Shown piece by piece: positions 16,235 through 18,546 of a stretch of 18,546 nucleotides of DNA. Source of the DNA: JANLYQ01 sp031365725. Its GTDB lineage: Bacteria; Actinomycetota; Actinomycetes; JACCUZ01. Within the stretch, counting starts at the first letter, position 1; each line of letters opens with the position of its first letter. The stretch is taken from NCBI GenBank assembly GCA_031365725.1, contig JANLYQ010000016.1, forward strand, positions 1-18,546. Direction: 5' to 3'. Below the pieces are notes generated by a model. That model saw only the letters and a list, made by a program, of their open reading frames with translations, had not been told where the DNA came from and did no database searches. A program made the translations under genes and the position numbers.

Positions 16235-16572
16235 TGGACGGCATGTTGACGCACCGGTTCTCCGGATACACCGACTCCGACCTCGCGGTGTCGCACAGCT
16301 TCCATCACGAGTTCGCGCCGCACGCAGCGATCTGCGAGTTGAGCCTGACGTCGGTGAACGAGTGGGCCGACCAGGCGGGCACTAACCTGGGCTTTACGTC
16401 GTATACGTACGTCGATCCGGACGGCAGGCCGCGCCAGGTCGACCTGGACTGGGCGGCCCGGCTAGCGAACGTGGGCCATGACCGGATGACCCGGGTCGAG
16501 TGGTACCTGCGGATCTTCGAAGTGGACTCCGCGGGGCTGCTAAACATCTACTTCTGGCCGTCGGTCCGATGA
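16234..16572 (+). CDS. hypothetical protein, 112 aa
   Basis: I do not recognise this family. The product begins 'VDGMLTHRFSGYTDSDLAVS' and carries 'EFAPHAAICELSLTSVNEWA', 'SYTYVDPDGRPRQVDLDWAA' and ends 'LLNIYFWPSVR'. It is rich in aromatic residues, has no signal peptide or membrane segment, and looks like a compact soluble domain. GTG 16234 is favoured by the leaderless promoter geometry; ATG 16243 is the alternative. The same frame is open far upstream to 15652, but there it is antisense to the regulator gene and is a shadow. Its TGA overlaps the ATG of the next gene (ATGA at 16569-16572), so the two are co-translated. Confidence 0.6.
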   Translation: MDGMLTHRFSGYTDSDLAVSHSFHHEFAPHAAICELSLTSVNEWADQAGTNLGFTSYTYVDPDGRPRQVDLDWAARLANVGHDRMTRVEWYLRIFEVDSAGLLNIYFWPSVR

Positions 16573-16922
16573 CGCCCGGCGGGCAGCACCCCGACGTCGT
16601 CTCGGCGGGGGTCGCCGCGGAGGTCACGCGCACGTGGGTGGTGGCCCTGTACGACCCGGCCTCGGGCCGGATCCGCCACCTGCACCACGTGTTGGTGCAC
16701 GAGGGGGCAGCTGAGGTCACCGAGGCTGCGGCGGTCGCAGGTGCCCAGGCGCATGCGCGCCGGCTCGGCCACGAGCCGGGCGCACTGCGGGTCGCCGTGT
16801 CCCGGGACCCCGAGCACGGCCGCGCCCCGCACCGGATCGCCGCCGACACGGGTGAGTTCGTGCACGTGCCGGACGCCGATCGGCGGCAAGGGGACGGGCG
16901 GGGCGCCGCGGCCTCGAGCTGA
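16569..16922 (+). CDS. hypothetical protein, 117 aa
   Basis: Unrecognised small protein translated from ATG 16569, which overlaps the previous stop by 4 nt. Visible stretches are 'TRTWVVALYDPASGRIRHLH', 'HVLVHEGAAEVTEAAAVAGA' and 'LGHEPGALRVAVSRDPEHGR', followed by a disordered Gly/Arg/Ala tail. The hydrophobic/charged alternation near 20-60 suggests a small alpha/beta domain. No catalytic motif was seen. It probably acts with its co-translated partner. Its TGA ends at 16922, exactly next to the stop of a minus-strand gene scrap. Confidence 0.6.
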   Translation: MTPGGQHPDVVSAGVAAEVTRTWVVALYDPASGRIRHLHHVLVHEGAAEVTEAAAVAGAQAHARRLGHEPGALRVAVSRDPEHGRAPHRIAADTGEFVHVPDADRRQGDGRGAAASS

Positions 16923-17040
16923 TCACGCGTCGAGACGCAGCGGCAGCTGCGCGAACCCGGCGCGGTGTTTGTACGAGCGGATGTGGTGGCCAGGGGCGGG
17001 GTCGAACTTCAGCTTGGTCGGTGGGGGCCAGTCCGTCGCC
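16923..17040 (-). pseudogene. 3' remnant of an unidentified gene, overlapping the fic 3' end
   Basis: On the minus strand, from about 17040 to TGA at 16923-16925, a frame different from fic reads 'TDWPPPTKLKFDPAPGHH', then 'IRSYKHRAGFAQLPLRLDA'. Nearly every third position is G or C (for example CTG AAG TTC GAC CCC GCC), far more coding-like than random shadow frames. No start of its own is visible, and upstream the sequence belongs to fic. I infer the tail of a gene whose 5' part was replaced or lost when the fic segment arrived. The family is not recognised. The 24-bp tRNA-like repeat lies inside it, so part of the signal could be coincidental. Confidence 0.35.
16982..17005 (+). repeat. 24-bp direct repeat copy A (tRNA 3'-end-like, putative attachment site)
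   Basis: This block matches 18383-18406 at 23 of 24 positions in the same orientation (one A/G difference at 16992). Read on the minus strand it gives a T-loop TTCGACC, the 3' arm of a T-stem, CCTGGCC as acceptor 3' strand, discriminator A and CCA. The T-stem 5' arm is absent, so this is only the last part of a tRNA. It begins 3 nt beyond the fic stop codon. Confidence 0.65.
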
Positions 17041-18073
17041 AGGTTGCTCCGCGTCCGGTGCCGTCCGCGACGAGGAGTCCGTCCTTCTTCAGAGTCTCTA
17101 GTGCGAGACGGATCGTCTGGTCGCTGACGCCGGGCAATGCGAGGCGGACGTCGGAGATGCGGAAGACGGTGGCGGCCTCGTCGAGCACGTAGCCGCGGAC
17201 TCTTTCCTGCTTGGTGCCTGCGGACCGGCTGTCCGCCGTCCGTTGCTCGAATCTCGCATACGCCTGGGCGAGCTGGTCGACGAAGTAGCTCAACCAGGGC
17301 CACGGGTCGTTCGTCTCGTCGTGCCATCCGCGGGTGGAGGTCAGGAGCGCGCCGTAGTAGGCGTCCGCGGATTCGGCGATGAGCTGCTCGAGTGAGACGA
17401 GACGGCCGACCTGGTAACCGGCATCGTCCAGGAGCGCACTGGTCAGCACTCGGGCGACGCGACCGTTGCCGTCAGCGAACGGGTGGATGGTGAGGAGGTC
17501 GAGGATCAACAGACCGATCAGCAGCACAGGATGGTGGCGATCCTGTGCGACGGCTGCGTGATATCGCTCGATGAGCTCGGTTGTGTAGGACTCGGTCTCG
17601 GCGGCGGGGACGGGGACGAATCGCACCTCTACGGATCCGTCCGGAGACCGATCTACGACGAGGTTGTCATCGCTCTTGAACTGCCCCCCGGCCAGCTCGG
17701 TGTACGCGAAGAGCTCTCGATGCAGGTGCAGAAGAAGACCGACGTTGAGTGGTCGCCACTCGCCGGTGAACAGGTAGTCCAAGGCCGAGCGGTAACCGGC
17801 GAGCTCCTGCTCGCTCCTGCTCCGCAGCACCGGCGCCTTGTCGCCGATGATCTTCGCTGCGCGGGCGGCATCCGCAACGACGATTCCTTCCAGGGCAGAG
17901 GACGCGGTGATGCTCTCGGTGCGCGCCCGCAGGGTCAACTCGGTGAGCAACGCCGGCAACTGCTTTCGGTAGAGCTCCTGACGACCACGCCCTGTGTCAA
18001 CGCGGCTCAACCGCATGACGACCGAACCGGGCACCGCGCCGAGGCTTCGGTCCACGTCCGCGAACGACCGCAC
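17009..18073 (-). CDS. Fic family protein (class II, AMP-transferase type) with C-terminal winged-helix-like domain
   Basis: This 354-aa protein carries the Fic catalytic motif HPFADGNGR at residues 197-205 (His197 catalytic, Asp/Asn for phosphate and metal, Arg205), which transfers AMP from ATP to target-protein hydroxyls. The N-terminal inhibitory motif (S/T)xxxE(G/N) appears as 'SSALEG' at 58-63, which makes it a class II, self-inhibited Fic. The Fic_N region starts 'SVRSFADVDRSLGAVPGSVV'. The last about 70 residues ('VRGYVLDEAATVFRISDVRL' onward to 'IRLALETLKKDGLLVADGTG') look like a winged helix, so it may bind DNA. I chose GTG 18073 because GGAGG lies 4 nt before it; the longer frame from 18184 gives no family homology. 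No antitoxin gene adjoins it. Third-position GC and AT-rich promoter suggest a module acquired separately from its neighbours. Confidence 0.9.
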   Translation of the reverse strand: MRSFADVDRSLGAVPGSVVMRLSRVDTGRGRQELYRKQLPALLTELTLRARTESITASSALEGIVVADAARAAKIIGDKAPVLRSRSEQELAGYRSALDYLFTGEWRPLNVGLLLHLHRELFAYTELAGGQFKSDDNLVVDRSPDGSVEVRFVPVPAAETESYTTELIERYHAAVAQDRHHPVLLIGLLILDLLTIHPFADGNGRVARVLTSALLDDAGYQVGRLVSLEQLIAESADAYYGALLTSTRGWHDETNDPWPWLSYFVDQLAQAYARFEQRTADSRSAGTKQERVRGYVLDEAATVFRISDVRLALPGVSDQTIRLALETLKKDGLLVADGTGRGATWRRTGPHRPS

Positions 18074-18087
18074 AGAACCTCCAAAGG

Positions 18088-18128
18088 AACTACCTAAAGA
18101 TACCAACACGACGGCCTGATAGGTAGTT
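18088..18128 (-). promoter_or_regulatory. candidate operator/promoter of fic: 9-bp perfect inverted repeat
   Basis: AACTACCTA (18088-18096) and TAGGTAGTT (18120-18128) are perfect inverted arms, 32 bp centre to centre (about three helical turns), in a locally AT-rich stretch. A weak -10-like TATCTT (minus strand, 18097-18102) lies between them, and the proximal arm is 15 nt upstream of the fic GTG. The geometry suits binding by a dimer or two dimers, possibly Fic itself through its C-terminal winged-helix-like domain. Confidence 0.5.
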
Positions 18129-18176
18129 AACACGAGTCCCCCGTTCGCGGCGGGCCCGAGGACTTCCATCTTCGGC

Positions 18177-18351
18177 ATGATCATCTACGGCCTGTGGGAC
18201 ATGCCCTCGTCCGCCTACAGCGTCCACACCATCGACGGCTCCGTGGCGCGTCTGCTGTCCTTCGGGATCCCATGATCGCCAACCTCGTCGGCGTGTCACC
18301 CTCATCACCATCTGGCGACGCAAGGAGGCGGTCACCCCCTCCGTGTGACCG
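18177..18351 (+). pseudogene. degraded membrane-protein-like gene scrap, frames interrupted
   Basis: ATG 18177 opens a 32-codon frame ('MIIYGLWDMPSSAYSVHTID' then 'GSVARLLSFGIP') ending in TGA at 18273-18275, with about 94 percent G/C in third positions. ATGA at 18272 continues as MIANLVG in a second frame. A third frame from 18295 reads 'VTLITIWRRKEAVTPSV' to TGA at 18349. Joined, they would give a hydrophobic segment followed by basic residues, like the end of a membrane protein. Two indels would be needed. I regard this as a decayed fragment. The alternative is chance in GC-rich sequence. Confidence 0.3.
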
Positions 18352-18382
18352 CCATGGTTCACCACCGGACTCCAAGAGGGTT

Positions 18383-18406
18383 TGTGGTGGCCGGGGGCGG
18401 GGTCGA
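18383..18406 (+). repeat. 24-bp direct repeat copy B (tRNA 3'-end-like, putative attachment site)
   Basis: Second copy of the block at 16982-17005 (23 of 24 identical), 1401 bp away and in the same orientation. It forms the end of the tRNA-like remnant that extends to 18435. The two copies bracket the fic gene, as direct repeats do around elements inserted at a tRNA 3' end. Confidence 0.65.
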
Positions 18407-18435
18407 TCCGCCGACCTTCCGATTTTTGATCGGGG
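18385..18435 (-). pseudogene. tRNA-like 3' half (resembles actinobacterial tRNA-Phe), 5' half missing
   Basis: On the minus strand the sequence gives a degenerate anticodon-arm hairpin (CCGAT / ATCGG around CAAAA), a variable loop AGGTC, T-stem GGCGG with loop ATCGACC and CCGCC, acceptor 3' strand CCCGGCC, discriminator A and CCA ending at 18385. The spacing is exactly that of a tRNA 3' half, and the pattern recalls tRNA-Phe(GAA). The anticodon loop lacks U33 and a GAA anticodon, and no matching D-arm or 5' acceptor strand lies within 100 bp. It is not a functional tRNA as it stands. Confidence 0.5.
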
Positions 18436-18546
18436 AGATCACCTCGGAAGTGGCATAGACCAATCCCGCTCCCCCGCCCTTCGGTTCAATGGCGTCTAGG
18501 TCGGTGCCGATAGGCAGATGTGACACAGGTGACGGAAACAGCGACC
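18436..18546. other. non-coding end of window, no recognised feature
   Basis: No ORF with coding character, tRNA 5' half, promoter or terminator could be supported here. The stretch continues beyond the window, so any mobile-element end or gene start cannot be judged. Confidence 0.4.

Noticed and set aside
18194..18499. 101-aa plus-strand ORF over the tRNA-like remnant
   Set aside because: Low-complexity Arg/Ser/Gly-rich product crossing the structured repeat; no ribosome binding site or motif.
18385..18546. Intact tRNA gene
   Set aside because: Only the 3' half folds; no D-arm, 5' acceptor strand, U33 or plausible anticodon is present.
18500..18546. Possible insertion-sequence terminal repeat at the window end
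   Set aside because: The sequence around TGTGACACAGGTGACGG only vaguely suggests an IS end, and no transposase or matching partner repeat is visible in the window.
1..18546. CRISPR array, rRNA, riboswitch or phage structural genes
   Set aside because: No regularly spaced repeats, rRNA signatures, recognisable aptamer or phage-type ORFs were seen on either strand.

Overview
The window is high-GC DNA with strong G/C third-position bias, frequent GTG starts and 4-nt ATGA/GTGA gene overlaps. Together with a TIGR03086/mycothiol-isomerase-like protein and an ATPase-LuxR regulator carrying a class III cyclase-like domain, this points to an actinomycete (Actinomycetota). I cannot name the genus from sequence alone.

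Region 1 (1-6407, + strand) is a tightly coupled peptide uptake and hydrolysis operon. It runs: the 3' part of a dipeptide/oligopeptide-type binding protein, two permeases, two ATPases, an N-terminal-nucleophile hydrolase of the glycosylasparaginase/isoaspartyl-peptidase family, and an M55 zinc D-aminopeptidase (B. subtilis DppA family). From the first permease onward every junction is a 4-nt overlap. The likely job is import of peptides, possibly with D- or iso-Asp residues or murein-derived, and their intracellular hydrolysis. A possible 39-codon CPWC ORF overlaps the M55 stop codon.

Region 2 (6685-11012, + strand) encodes a large FAD-dependent oxidase-like protein (PCMH-type FAD domain) whose C-terminal part carries about six ASH/HYDIN-like Ig-type repeats. 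The reading frame breaks near 8385-8412, so the window holds two ORFs that look like one gene of about 1,440 codons with a one-base deletion, either a real mutation or a sequencing error.

Region 3 (11024-16104, - strand) holds a TIGR03086/DinB-like protein; a leaderless AmiC/UrtA-type ligand-binding protein closed by a strong hairpin; a 90-aa protein resembling the dimeric alpha+beta barrel (ABM) group, in the same operon; and a 968-aa regulator (cyclase-like domain, NB-ARC-like ATPase, TPR-like region, LuxR HTH). The cyclase-like domain has lost its first metal-binding Asp. The arrangement suggests a cytoplasmic ligand-sensing system.

Region 4 (16105-16922, + strand) is a divergent two-gene operon of unknown small proteins. 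The first gene has a -10 box placed for a leaderless GTG transcript.

Region 5 (16923-18546) looks like a small acquired segment. A class II Fic AMP-transferase gene with a C-terminal winged-helix-like domain lies between two direct copies of a 24-bp block. The block matches the 3' end of a tRNA (T-loop to CCA), and the outer copy extends into a degenerate tRNA-Phe-like 3' half. A perfect 9-bp inverted repeat lies just upstream of fic. Two coding-like gene scraps flank fic. No integrase, CRISPR array or intact tRNA/rRNA gene was seen.
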